Numbered from the stretch's first letter, positions 1-8,187 are shown. The stretch is DNA of 53,615 bases from Lachnospiraceae bacterium (GCA_017558145.1 JAFYWF010000091.1:1-53615), one strand, 5' to 3'. Notes: generated by a model not told the origin, from the sequence alone. Numbers and translations: made by a program.

Positions 1-1
1 G

Positions 2-1519
2 CAGTTAGACAGCTTATTACATCCACAGTTCGACTCTGCTGCATTAAAAGCTGCTGCAGTTATCGGAAAAGGTCTTCCAGCATCTCCAGGAGCTGCTTGC
101 GGACAGGTTGTATTTACAGCTGAAGTTGCTAAAGAAGTTGTTGAAAACGGAACAATGCCAAAAGTTATCTTAGTTCGTCTTGAAACATCTCCAGAAGATA
201 TCGAAGGTATGGTAGCTGCACAGGGTATCTTAACAGTTCGTGGTGGTATGACATCTCACGCTGCTGTAGTTGCTCGTGGTATGGGTACTTGCTGTGTATC
301 TGGTTGTGGAGAAATCTCTGTTGACTACGATGCAAAATGCTTTACATTAGCAGGCAAAACATATAAAGAAGGTGACTGGATTTCCCTTGATGGTTCTACA
401 GGAAACATCTACGGCGAAGCAGTTCCTACAGTAGAAGCTACTATTTCTGGTGACTTCGGTAGATTTATGGCATGGGCTGACGAAGCTCGTACATTAAAAG
501 TATTAGCTAACGCTGATAACCCAAGAGACGCTCAGCAGGGTGTTGACTTTGGTGCAGAAGGTATTGGTTTATGTCGTACAGAGCATATGTTCTTCGAAGG
601 CGACAGAATCAAAGCTGTTCGTGAAATGATCGTTGCTACAACTGTTGAAGCTCGTAAAGCTGCTTTAGCAAAAATCGAACCATTCCAGCAGGGTGACTTC
701 GAAGCTATGTACAGAATCATTGGTGACAACCCAATGACAATCCGTTACTTAGATCCACCATTACACGAATTCTTACCAACAAAAGAAGAAGATATCGTTG
801 AATTAGCTGCTGAATTAAATATGACAGTAGATGCTTTAAAAGAAGTTATCGAAAGCTTACATGAATTCAACCCTATGATGGGACATCGTGGATGCCGTCT
901 TGCAGTTTCTTACCCAGAAATCGCAGAAATGCAGACAAACGCAGTTATTAAAGCTGCTCTTACAGTTTCTAAAGAAACAGGTAAAAATATCGTTCCTCAT
1001 ATCATGATTCCATTAGTTGGCGATATCAAAGAATTAAAATTCGTTAAAGATGTAGTTGTTAAAACAGCTGATGCTTTAATTGCTGAAGCTGGTTCCGATA
1101 TGAAATATGAAGTAGGTACTATGATCGAAATTCCACGTGCTGCTCTTACAGCAGGTGAAATCGCTAAAAATGCTGACTTCTTCAGTTTCGGTACAAATGA
1201 CTTAACACAGATGACATTCGGTTTCAGCCGTGATGACGCTGGTAAATTCTTATCTTACTACTACGATCAGAAAATCTACGAAAGCGATCCATTCGCTCAC
1301 TTAGACCAGACTGGTGTTGGTAGATTAGTAGAATTAGCTTCTAAAGACGGACGTGCTGCAAATCCTAACTTAGGACTTGGTATTTGTGGTGAACATGGTG
1401 GAGACCCTACTTCCGTAGAATTCTGCCACAGAGTTGGTTTAGACTATGTATCTTGTTCTCCATTCCGTGTACCAATCGCACGTTTAGCTGCTGCACAGGC
1501 TGCTATAAAAAACAAATAA
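2..1519 (+). CDS. ppdK: Pyruvate, phosphate dikinase, C-terminal part (5' truncated by window edge)
   Basis: Interconverts pyruvate, ATP and Pi with PEP, AMP and PPi in the cytoplasm, which fits PPi-linked glycolysis in anaerobes. The reading frame is open from base 2, so about 505 residues of a protein normally near 875 are visible. The phosphohistidine motif GGMTSHAAVVARG is present, then the PEP-utilising TIM-barrel domain with GAEGIGLCRTEHMF and MGHRGCRLAV, and the catalytic cysteine motif GICGEHGGDP near the C-terminus. An internal ATG at 155 is not the start, because homologous sequence continues upstream of it. A strong hairpin terminator follows. Codon use is that of a highly expressed gene (many GCT, GTT and GAA codons). 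Confidence 0.97.
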   Translation, partial: QLDSLLHPQFDSAALKAAAVIGKGLPASPGAACGQVVFTAEVAKEVVENGTMPKVILVRLETSPEDIEGMVAAQGILTVRGGMTSHAAVVARGMGTCCVSGCGEISVDYDAKCFTLAGKTYKEGDWISLDGSTGNIYGEAVPTVEATISGDFGRFMAWADEARTLKVLANADNPRDAQQGVDFGAEGIGLCRTEHMFFEGDRIKAVREMIVATTVEARKAALAKIEPFQQGDFEAMYRIIGDNPMTIRYLDPPLHEFLPTKEEDIVELAAELNMTVDALKEVIESLHEFNPMMGHRGCRLAVSYPEIAEMQTNAVIKAALTVSKETGKNIVPHIMIPLVGDIKELKFVKDVVVKTADALIAEAGSDMKYEVGTMIEIPRAALTAGEIAKNADFFSFGTNDLTQMTFGFSRDDAGKFLSYYYDQKIYESDPFAHLDQTGVGRLVELASKDGRAANPNLGLGICGEHGGDPTSVEFCHRVGLDYVSCSPFRVPIARLAAAQAAIKNK

Positions 1520-1541
1520 GATTCATATCTTAAAATAGAAA

Positions 1542-1570
1542 AAGCTTCCTCGAAAGAGGAAGCTTTTTTA
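1542..1570 (+). terminator. Rho-independent terminator of ppdK
   Basis: Perfect 10-bp stem AAGCTTCCTC / GAGGAAGCTT with a GAAA tetraloop followed by a T tract, 22 bases after the ppdK stop. Confidence 0.93.
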
Positions 1571-1615
1571 TATTTCACTTTTCGTACTTCTTTTCCAATC
1601 ATCTATTCCTTTTAT

Positions 1616-1644
1616 TTGTAAAAAACATATTTTCATGATACAAT
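1616..1644 (+). promoter_or_regulatory. Promoter of the DtxR-type regulator gene
   Basis: TTGTAA, 17-bp spacer, TACAAT. It lies downstream of the ppdK terminator and upstream of the regulator gene, with a leader of about 115 nt. Confidence 0.55.
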
Positions 1645-1665
1645 ACTAAGAACTTGGGATTTATA

Positions 1666-1689
1666 CAACATGTTTTCTAGATCATGTTG
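1666..1689. promoter_or_regulatory. Inverted repeat in the leader of the DtxR-type gene, candidate operator
   Basis: CAACATG, 10 bases, CATGTTG: a perfect 7-bp dyad just downstream of the predicted promoter. It could be an autoregulatory metal-repressor site or a leader hairpin. No factor can be assigned from sequence alone. Confidence 0.4.
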
Positions 1690-1764
1690 CATAAAACAGA
1701 AAATTCTCTTCTATCCCATAAATATTTTAATACAAAAATATTTTTTGATAAAAATGGAGAAATT

Positions 1765-2133
1765 ATGAACATAAACGAATCCGCTGAAAATTATTTAGAA
1801 ACTATACTACAATTAAGCAAAACCCTACCTGTAGTTCGTTCTGTAGATATTGCCAATGAGTTAGGGTTTAAAAAATCCAGTGTTAGTGTTGCCATGAAAA
1901 ACCTTAGACAAAAAGAACATATTACAGTTACTGATGCTGGTTTTATCTATCTCACTGAAGAAGGAAAAGCTATTGCTGAACATGTATACGAAAAACATCA
2001 ATTATTAAAAGGCTGGCTATGCTCCTTGGGAGTTCCGGAAGAAATCGCTGCCGAAGATGCTTGTAAAATGGAGCATGTCATTAGTGACGAAAGCTTTGAT
2101 GCTATCAAAGATCATGTCTTCAAACAGAAATAA
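1765..2133 (+). CDS. DtxR/MntR-family metal-dependent transcriptional regulator (short form)
   Basis: Probable metal-responsive DNA-binding repressor. The start is placed at ATG 1765 (MNINESAENYLETIL), where GGAG lies 6 bases upstream. The longer open frame from 1684 begins inside an inverted repeat, has no ribosome binding site and adds residues not expected in the family. The 122-residue product has the winged-helix DNA-binding part (VRSVDIANELGFKKSSVSVAMKNL, roughly 22-45) and the dimerisation/metal region (HQLLKGWLCSLGVPEEIAAEDACKMEHVIS). It lacks the C-terminal SH3-like domain of full DtxR, as in MntR. His and Glu residues in the last third are candidate metal ligands; the metal (Mn or Fe) cannot be decided. 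It is convergent with the zinc efflux operon. Confidence 0.85.
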   Translation: MNINESAENYLETILQLSKTLPVVRSVDIANELGFKKSSVSVAMKNLRQKEHITVTDAGFIYLTEEGKAIAEHVYEKHQLLKGWLCSLGVPEEIAAEDACKMEHVISDESFDAIKDHVFKQK

Positions 2134-2143
2134 AAGACCAAAA

Positions 2144-2171
2144 AGGAGTCCTCGTTTTATCGATGACTCCT
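2144..2171. terminator. Possible terminator between convergent regulator and P-type ATPase genes
   Basis: AGGAGTC and GACTCCT arms separated by 14 bases, followed on the plus strand by a T-rich stretch. It is weaker than the other terminators in the window. Confidence 0.45.
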
Positions 2172-2266
2172 CTTCTATTTTCATAGGTTACTATTCCTGC
2201 GTATATATTTCTTAGATTACTATTCACATATCTTCTTATATATTGGTTCTTTTCTCTACACGTTTT

Positions 2267-4264
2267 TTATTCTACCTTCATAGCTCTCATAGCATTTAAT
2301 ATTGCTAGGAACGCTACCCCAACATCTGCAAATACAGCCGCCCACATAGTGGCCATTCCTAACGCAGCTAACAACAACACTACTACTTTTATTCCAATTG
2401 CAAATATAATGTTTTGTTTTACAATCTTTAATGTTTTACGGCTTATTTTCATGGCTGTTGCAATTTTGGATGGCTGATCATTCATAATTACAATATCTGC
2501 AGCTTCAATAGCTGCATCCGATCCTAATCCCCCCATAGCAATCCCAATATCCGCTCTTGCCAGTACCGGAGCATCATTCATACCGTCTCCCACAAAAATA
2601 AGCTTACTCTTATCTCCTGTTTCTCTCAGGAGTTTTTCTGTAATCTCCACCTTATCGCCAGGAAGAAGCTGTGCATGATATTCGGCAATTCCCAGCCTAT
2701 TACACACGGTATTCGCAGTTTTTACGGCATCTCCCGTTAGCATAACTATACGCTTGATTCCTGCCTCTTTTAATTCTTCTATCGCTCTTTTCGCATCTTC
2801 TTTTATTTGGTCAGCAATTACAATATATCCCAAATATTCTACTTTTTCCTCTTTTTCAATGGCAACATGACAAATCGTTCCTTCTCGATCTACATAAAAG
2901 ATGTTTTTTTCTTGATTGTGGCCTAATAGGGCATCCCTTTCTTCTTTATTGGAAAACATAGCATTCTTTTCCAACCACATCATCAATTTATCATTGCCTG
3001 TATAAACTCTTACTCCATTCCAATCTGTTATGACGCCCATTCCGGCTTTTTCTTCCGTACCGCTAATTTCATCTTTTGCAATTTCTTTTTCATAAGCTTT
3101 CTGTAAAGATTTGGAAATGGGATGATTAGAATAACTCTCTGCATAAGCAGCATATTCTAGTAAACTATATTCAACAACACCATATTTTGACTTATTATCT
3201 GTCTCATCAAAACTTTCACTGCTATTCAAAACATTCGTAGCTTTTTTTCTTCCAACACACACTATTTCTGCCACTTCAAAACTACCTTTAGTTAAGGTAC
3301 CCGTTTTGTCCATCACCACGGTTTTTGCCTGTGACAAAATTTCTAAGTAGTTACTTCCTTTTATTAAAATCCCAGCTTTACTAGCCCCTCCTATTCCTCC
3401 AAAGAAACTAAGTGGTACACTAATTACCAAAGCGCAAGGACAGGAAATTACAAGAAAACTAAGGGCTCTATAGAGCCATGTGCTAAATCCCCCTACTAAA
3501 AGCGAAGGAATCACCACAAGAGACGCAGCTAAGATTACCACAACCGGTGTATAATATTTGGCAAACCTAGTAATAAACATTTCCGTTACTGCTTTTTGAG
3601 AAGATGCATTTTCTACCAGGTCCAAAATTTTGCTAACAGTAGATTGTTCAAATTCTTTGGTAACTTCCACTTCGATTACGCTATTTAAATTAATACAGCC
3701 ACTAATAATTTCATCACCACAAACTACATCTCTAGGTATACTTTCTCCGGTTAGTGCCATGGTATCTAGACTGCAGTTTCCTTTCAACACTTTTCCATCC
3801 AACGGAACTCTTTCTCCAGGTTTTATCAAAATCTTTTCCCCAATTGCTACTTCATCCGGATCCACTTCCACTTCTTCACCATCTCGGAGCACTATGGCGT
3901 AATCCGGACGAATATTCATTAACTCCTTAATGGATTTTCTGGAATTATTAACTGCATAGGACTGAAACCATTCTCCCACCTGATAAAATAACATTACTGC
4001 TACTGCTTCCGGATATTCTCCCACAAAGAAAGCCCCAATGGTTGCAATAAGCATAAGAAAATTTTCATCAAAAATCTGTCCTCGAGTAATATTCGTTATT
4101 GCCTTTCTTACTACATCTCCCCCTACAACACCATAGGCTAAAAGATATAATACCAAAACAAAAATACCAATCACCGGAAAGGCTTTATCTATAATAACAG
4201 AAGCAACAAAAAGTCCTGCTCCTAATAATATTCGCTTTAATCTTTTCTTCAATTTTTTCGTCAT
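2267..4264 (-). CDS. P1B-type heavy-metal-translocating ATPase (Zn/Cd/Pb efflux type)
   Basis: Membrane ATPase that exports divalent metal. The 665 residues carry TGES (172-175), the CPC metal-site motif in a membrane helix (275-277), DKTGT with the phosphorylated Asp (319-323), the HP motif (381-382), TGD (510-512) and GDGMND (559-564). The last helix pair contains an Asp (about 647) in FADVG, typical of the ZntA/CadA Zn/Cd/Pb group rather than copper pumps. The N-terminal HMA domain found in most relatives is missing and is instead encoded by the separate small gene just upstream. It is the last gene of the ArsR-HMA-ATPase operon, 118 bases after the HMA gene, with a hairpin in that gap. 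Confidence 0.93.
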   Translation of the reverse strand: MTKKLKKRLKRILLGAGLFVASVIIDKAFPVIGIFVLVLYLLAYGVVGGDVVRKAITNITRGQIFDENFLMLIATIGAFFVGEYPEAVAVMLFYQVGEWFQSYAVNNSRKSIKELMNIRPDYAIVLRDGEEVEVDPDEVAIGEKILIKPGERVPLDGKVLKGNCSLDTMALTGESIPRDVVCGDEIISGCINLNSVIEVEVTKEFEQSTVSKILDLVENASSQKAVTEMFITRFAKYYTPVVVILAASLVVIPSLLVGGFSTWLYRALSFLVISCPCALVISVPLSFFGGIGGASKAGILIKGSNYLEILSQAKTVVMDKTGTLTKGSFEVAEIVCVGRKKATNVLNSSESFDETDNKSKYGVVEYSLLEYAAYAESYSNHPISKSLQKAYEKEIAKDEISGTEEKAGMGVITDWNGVRVYTGNDKLMMWLEKNAMFSNKEERDALLGHNQEKNIFYVDREGTICHVAIEKEEKVEYLGYIVIADQIKEDAKRAIEELKEAGIKRIVMLTGDAVKTANTVCNRLGIAEYHAQLLPGDKVEITEKLLRETGDKSKLIFVGDGMNDAPVLARADIGIAMGGLGSDAAIEAADIVIMNDQPSKIATAMKISRKTLKIVKQNIIFAIGIKVVVLLLAALGMATMWAAVFADVGVAFLAILNAMRAMKVE

Positions 4265-4337
4265 ATTTCTTTCCTATATATACTTAAATAACTGTACATT
4301 AACCACTATTATCTGTACACAACAATTTTTATATTTT

Positions 4338-4365
4338 AAGAGTACTTATTTTCATAAGTACTCTT
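4338..4365. other. Hairpin between HMA gene and P-type ATPase gene
   Basis: Perfect 11-bp stem AAGAGTACTTA / TAAGTACTCTT with a 6-base loop. The T tract follows it on the plus strand, where no gene ends, while on the minus strand the stem is followed by A residues. It therefore looks like an intercistronic RNA processing or stability element of the minus-strand operon rather than a normal terminator. Confidence 0.55.
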
Positions 4366-4382
4366 ATTATTTTTTTACTATG

Positions 4383-4604
4383 CTATTTTTCAATTACTTC
4401 TACATCCGGTTCATGTTTTTTTACGATTTTTGTAATTTCTTTTAATAAACCATCTGCTTTATCTTCGTCTACTTCTACTACTAATTTCTGAGTCAATAAG
4501 GTTACCGTACTCTTTGTAACACCATCTAACTTACCTACTTTTTCCTCAATCAATGCTGCGCAGTGTGCACAATCCAAATCTTCCAAAATATAAGTTTTTC
4601 TCAT
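4383..4604 (-). CDS. Small heavy-metal-associated (HMA) domain protein, CopZ/MerP-like
   Basis: A 73-residue soluble ferredoxin-like metal-binding protein. The start is MRKTYILEDLDCAHCA with the metal-binding CxxC (C12, C15); the remainder (KVGKLDGVTKSTVTLLTQKL) is a standard HMA fold. It lies between the ArsR-type sensor and a P1B ATPase that lacks its own HMA domain, so it probably acts as the detached metal-binding domain or chaperone of that pump. The only purine-rich ribosome binding candidate (AAAGGA) is in the loop of a 6-bp hairpin (4615-4620 / 4630-4635), which could modulate translation. Confidence 0.88.
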   Translation of the reverse strand: MRKTYILEDLDCAHCAALIEEKVGKLDGVTKSTVTLLTQKLVVEVDEDKADGLLKEITKIVKKHEPDVEVIEK

Positions 4605-4719
4605 GTCATTTTTTGCAGATCCTTTTTAAATCTGCCCCTCCTTCTTATTTTTTATTTTCGCTTTTACTGTTTTTTATTTATTCATATAGAACTTTCGCGA
4701 TCTATATATCCACTTTGCA

Positions 4720-5091
4720 TTACTCATTTATATGATCCATTCCCTGGCTCAGAATACTTACTATATGATTATCTGCAAGAGAATAATAAATAATCTTTCC
4801 ATCTCTTCTGTTTTTCACCAGATCCATTTGTTTTAAAATACGTAATTGATGAGAAATGGCTGATTGGGTCATTTCGAGAGTCTGTGCTATGTCACACACA
4901 CACATTTCCTGCTTTAACAACACATACAATATTTTAATTCTGGTAGTATCCGCAAATACTTTAAAAAAATCTGCCAAATCATATAAATCTTCTTCCGGTG
5001 GCATCTCATGTACTACTCGTTCTACTAACTCATCATGATGATGCAACATATCGCAACTTTGTGCGTGTTCTTTTTGAATATCTCTCTTCAT
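4720..5091 (-). CDS. ArsR/SmtB-family metal-sensing repressor (CadC/CzrA-like)
   Basis: A 123-residue winged-helix repressor expected to release DNA on binding Zn, Cd or Pb. The recognition region reads CVCDIAQTLEMTQSAISHQL (about 64-83), with the CVC motif of thiol-type sensors. An N-terminal CDMLHHHDE segment could supply further alpha3N-type ligands as in CadC. The C-terminal helix has Asp/His pairs (DNH...MDHINE) matching the alpha5 zinc site of CzrA/SmtB. Both known site types therefore seem to be present. It is the first gene of the efflux operon and is preceded by a perfect -35 box and an SmtB-type operator, so autoregulation is likely. Confidence 0.92.
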   Translation of the reverse strand: MKRDIQKEHAQSCDMLHHHDELVERVVHEMPPEEDLYDLADFFKVFADTTRIKILYVLLKQEMCVCDIAQTLEMTQSAISHQLRILKQMDLVKNRRDGKIIYYSLADNHIVSILSQGMDHINE

Positions 5092-5181
5092 ACCGCATCT
5101 TCCTTAATTACAACACAATTTCGAAACAATCTGCTTTTGTTAAATATCAACCACACTATTCCCTTAATCATTCATTTTTAC

Positions 5182-5201
5182 ATATGAACAATTATTCATA
5201 T
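5182..5201. promoter_or_regulatory. SmtB/CzrA-type operator of the metal efflux operon
   Basis: ATATGAACA-AT-TATTCATAT, a near-perfect dyad whose core TGAACA-N2-TATTCA matches the established SmtB/CzrA/CadC operator pattern. It lies at the predicted transcription start, where bound repressor would block RNA polymerase. Confidence 0.85.
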
Positions 5202-5205
5202 ATTT

Positions 5206-5235
5206 ATAATACACTTACTTTGTTTTTCTTGTCAA
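5206..5235 (-). promoter_or_regulatory. Promoter of the arsR-HMA-ATPase operon
   Basis: On the minus strand: consensus TTGACA (5235-5230), 18-bp spacer, TATTAT (5211-5206). The predicted start falls at the edge of the 5182-5201 operator. Confidence 0.8.
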
Positions 5236-5299
5236 TCATATATTATATTTTTAGTAATTCCGTGACAAATATATTTCTTCAACATTCCTAACTATATAA

Positions 5300-5339
5300 A
5301 ATAAAAAGAGTGCTTCAAAGATTTCTCTTTCAAACACTC
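5300..5339 (-). terminator. Terminator of the NagZ-like gene
   Basis: Long imperfect stem (GAGTG..AAAGA against TCTTT..CACTC) with a TTTC/GAAA loop, followed by a T tract on the minus strand, directly after the stop codon. Confidence 0.88.
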
Positions 5340-5351
5340 CATTCATCATCT

Positions 5352-6710
5352 CTATTCACCTACACTATCGGCATATTTTATTCTAAATACTCTTTTCAAA
5401 GAGTTGTTAATTCTCTCTTCACTAATCGTTCCATCCTTAACTGCCGCAATCACACCTTCATAAGCCAATGTAAAATCTTCAGGCATCAACACCATATCAG
5501 CACCCGCTTTTAACGCTCTGATAGCAGCTTCATCTGCACTATAATATTCCGTAATAGCTCCCATATTCATAGCATCTGTAATGACAACACCATTAAATCC
5601 AAGTTCAGATCTCAAAAGATCGGAAATCACTTCTTTTGACATAGTAGCTGGCGTATTATCTCCTATAATTTGTGGTAAAGACATGTGTCCTACCATAATC
5701 ATATCAGCACCATTTTCAATTGCAGAAATAAATGGTATTAATTCTATTTCCTTCAATTCATCCAATGATTTATCAATTACAGCCAAACCATTGTGGGTAT
5801 CAGCTGAAGCATCACCTAATCCTGGAAAATGCTTAATACAAGCCGTTACATCTGCATCTTTCAATCCGTTCATAGCCATAGTAACCATTCCAGCCACTAA
5901 GTTAGCATCATTTCCAAAAGATCTATTACCAATGGAAGCATTCTCTGCATTTGTTAACACATCAGCTACCGGTGCAAAATCCACATTAAAACCATAGTCC
6001 TTTAAATATGTACCTACATTTTTCATGGCATCATAAGCCTTTGTACTATCACCTGTAGCTCCAATATCCGCCATAGGTCCTACGTTATTAAGCCCTAATA
6101 CATCTGCAAGTCGTGTTACCTTTCCACCTTCTTCATCTACAGCAATAAACATAGGATATTTATTATAGGAAATCGTGTTTTCTATCATTTTTTTTATCTG
6201 ATCTTCTGATTCAATATTTTTCTTAAAATATATAAAACCACCAACTGGATATTTTTCCAAAACAGCTTTTGTTCCATCTCCTGCTTGTACAGCTGTACTT
6301 ACTCCTGTAATCCCCTCAGGTGTTACCACAAATAAACCTGCAACTTTTTCTTCTAAAGTCATTTCTGAAATAACAGCTTCTACAACTTCATCTAATAGCT
6401 TTTCATCAGAATATACTTCCTCTGCTTCTTCTATCGTCTCTTCCTCCTCTGGAAGTGTTGAAACTTCTTCTATTATCTCCTCTTCTATAACTTCAATTTC
6501 TTCCATTGGTTGTTCCGATATCTGCTGTTCTAAATTTAACTGTCTATTTACAAAAAAGAGTCCTCCCAAAACAACCGCAACCAACACTAATACAGATATA
6601 ACAAGACTAATATACGCCCTTCTTTGATTTCTAACTCTACGTTGTCTACGACATTCTCTTTTTTCTTCATTACTTAATACTTCAATTTCCATATCCTTTG
6701 TATTCATCAT
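5352..6710 (-). CDS. nagZ: Membrane-anchored glycoside hydrolase family 3, beta-N-acetylhexosaminidase (NagZ-like)
   Basis: Extracytoplasmic exo-enzyme likely acting on cell-wall muropeptides or other beta-N-acetylglucosaminides. The start is set at ATG 6710 (MMNTKDMEIE), 6 bases after AGGAG; a second ATG at 6707 is also possible. A basic cytoplasmic N-terminus is followed by one membrane helix (about 32-54) and a Glu-rich linker (about 65-105). The catalytic domain carries KHFPGLGDASADTH, the NagZ-type Asp-His loop, and ITDAMNMGAI with the nucleophile Asp. NagZ-type GH3 enzymes lack the C-terminal second domain, as here. It is monocistronic with its own terminator. Confidence 0.9.
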   Translation of the reverse strand: MMNTKDMEIEVLSNEEKRECRRQRRVRNQRRAYISLVISVLVLVAVVLGGLFFVNRQLNLEQQISEQPMEEIEVIEEEIIEEVSTLPEEEETIEEAEEVYSDEKLLDEVVEAVISEMTLEEKVAGLFVVTPEGITGVSTAVQAGDGTKAVLEKYPVGGFIYFKKNIESEDQIKKMIENTISYNKYPMFIAVDEEGGKVTRLADVLGLNNVGPMADIGATGDSTKAYDAMKNVGTYLKDYGFNVDFAPVADVLTNAENASIGNRSFGNDANLVAGMVTMAMNGLKDADVTACIKHFPGLGDASADTHNGLAVIDKSLDELKEIELIPFISAIENGADMIMVGHMSLPQIIGDNTPATMSKEVISDLLRSELGFNGVVITDAMNMGAITEYYSADEAAIRALKAGADMVLMPEDFTLAYEGVIAAVKDGTISEERINNSLKRVFRIKYADSVGE

Positions 6711-6749
6711 TCCACTCTCCTTACTCAAGGACAAGTATAACAAAATTTT

Positions 6750-6786
6750 AAGCGGGTATCAATGTCGTTTTACTTGATACCCGCTT
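6750..6786. other. Perfect 12-bp hairpin upstream of the NagZ-like gene
   Basis: AAGCGGGTATCA / TGATACCCGCTT with a 13-base loop, 40-76 bases before the NagZ start. It is the most stable structure of the leader. It could be a transcription terminator ending the leader transcript begun near 7320, an attenuator, or a 5'-end stabiliser. A short T-rich stretch follows on the minus strand. Confidence 0.6.
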
Positions 6787-7327
6787 CTATACTGTGATTT
6801 CCAATGGTTAATCCTCCGTTTTTCTTTAATCTATTGTTTCACATGCTATTCAATTGTACCTTCTCTTTTTTCCATCCACTTCTTGTATTCATATACTGTG
6901 ATGTTTTTCTTTACAAATCATCACTTCTTCTTGATGTACTAAAATCGATTATAATTCTTTTCGATTACCCTGTAATCTAATAACTAGTCCTGTACCTTTT
7001 CCTTCCTCTTTAAATTTCCTATATAAATTTTGGTTATTTTTTTATATCTACCAGAAATTCTGTTTGGTTTTCAAAACACTTATGAAATTCTTTTTCATCC
7101 TTTCTAAAATTTTTCTTATTAGTATTATTAGATACCTCTCCTTCCAGAATATTTATCTAATAAACACTAAATATTCTAGAACCTTTATTTCTGAATTTCA
7201 CCTTCCGTATTTTCTACTTTTGATATCTGTACTAATCTAGTTATTGAAAAATGAGTTTTAACTTAATATTTTGGTGGTCCGTACCTTCCTTTCTTTTAAT
7301 TTCGTTTTGTTGTTTGTTTATACCTTT
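6787..7327 (-). pseudogene. Stretch with decayed coding fragments, no intact gene
   Basis: No open frame of normal gene length exists, but several short minus-strand segments read like real protein in different frames, each ending in a stop. Examples are NNTNKKNFRKDEKEFHKC (about 7110-7060) and ITVYEYKKWMEKREGTIE (about 6902-6849). In the second, the frame continues past TAG with HVKQ and further plausible sequence, which recalls the N-terminal SAM-like part of tyrosine recombinases. A good promoter lies upstream (7328-7355). I infer a decayed gene; the identity is a guess. Confidence 0.25.
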
Positions 7328-7355
7328 ATTATATCATCAAGTTTTAAATTGTCAA
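7328..7355 (-). promoter_or_regulatory. Strong minus-strand promoter reading into a gene-less region
   Basis: Consensus TTGACA (7355-7350), 16-bp spacer, consensus TATAAT (7333-7328). The first possible downstream gene is nagZ about 610 nt away, so this drives either a long leader, a small RNA or the remains of a dead gene. Confidence 0.65.
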
Positions 7356-7568
7356 TACATTTTTAAATTTATTTCAATATTTTTATTTATTTTATTTTAA
7401 TTTCTTTAATTGTATATTTTTATTCTTTTTTTATTTCAGTTTTCTGCATTTATTTATTGCATTATATTATTATCTGTTTTTTTCAACATTCGATGCCATA
7501 AAATATCTCGATCTTATTACAGTTTGTTATATTCTTTTCTTATTCCCACTATTTTCATTTTTTCTTGA
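7356..7568. other. AT-rich spacer without recognisable feature
   Basis: Very T-rich on the plus strand, with no open frame, dyad or RNA feature that I can support. Confidence 0.5.
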
Positions 7569-7939
7569 TTTAGTGGAGGATTTTCTATTACTTCTTTCAC
7601 ACCTTTTTCTATTTTGCTTCCTTTAGTGGGAACTTTTCTATTTCTTCTTTCACACCTTTTTCTATTTTGCTTAATTTAGTGGGAACTTTTCTATTACTTC
7701 TTTCACACCTTTTCCTATTTCGCTTAATTTAGTGGGAACTTTTCTATTTCTTCTTTCACATCTTTTCCTATTTCGCTTAATTTAGTGGGAACTTTTCTAT
7801 TACTTCTTCCACACTTTTTTCTATTTTGCTTAATTTAGTGGGAACTTTTCTATTACTTCTTTCACACCTTTTCCTATTTTGCTCCCTTTAGTGGGAACTT
7901 TTCTATTTCTTCTTTCACACCTTTTTCTATTTTGTTTAA
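7569..7939. repeat. Tandem array of seven 53-bp repeats, minisatellite-like
   Basis: TTTAGTGG begins each unit at 7569, 7622, 7675, 7728, 7781, 7834 and 7887, an exact 53-bp period. An eighth, degenerating start is at 7940 (TTTAGTAGG). The core TTTAGTGGGAACTTTTC is nearly invariant in units 2-7. Units differ by single substitutions, including an A/T choice in CTATTACTTC versus CTATTTCTTC and C/T choices near the end. No unique spacers occur between units, so this is not CRISPR. The 53-base period is not a multiple of three, so the array is not a protein repeat in one frame, although each unit on the minus strand contains a short open stretch reading VKEVIEKFPL or close variants. Confidence 0.95.
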
Positions 7940-8149
7940 TTTAGTAGGATTCCTTCTTTTACTGCATTCCTTTAATTGCTCTCAGATACTTATATCTAAA
8001 AATTATAGTCGTATTTTGCTACCTTGCATAAATATAAACTTATAAATACATAAACCTATATATCTAACCTTTAATTTAATTAAAATCGTCTACACAAACT
8101 TTAACCCCTAACTTTGGTTTCCATTTCGCCCAAACTTCCTTCTCTAACA
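7940..8149. other. Degenerate last repeat start and non-coding spacer
   Basis: About 20 bases of an eroded eighth repeat unit, then AT-rich sequence with no gene, dyad or RNA feature I can support, up to the aspartokinase terminator. Confidence 0.5.
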
Positions 8150-8179
8150 TACAAAAACCGCAGACAAAACGTCTGCGGT
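8150..8179 (-). terminator. Terminator of the threonine operon (after aspartokinase)
   Basis: Perfect 9-bp stem ACCGCAGAC / GTCTGCGGT with a 5-base loop and a TTTTT tract on the minus strand, 9 bases after the aspartokinase stop. Confidence 0.93.
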
Positions 8180-8187
8180 CATAAACA

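Noticed and set aside
4338..4365. Terminator of the HMA gene
   Set aside because: The T tract is on the wrong strand for the minus-strand operon, and the ATPase gene follows without its own clear promoter, so it was recorded as a hairpin only.
5581..5997. Long plus-strand open frames opposite real genes (here and for example at 38837-39715, 51771-52307)
   Set aside because: They lie antisense to well-supported genes and have no family resemblance or ribosome binding site.
7569..7939. CRISPR array
   Set aside because: Units follow each other directly with a fixed 53-bp period and no variable spacers, and no cas genes are nearby.
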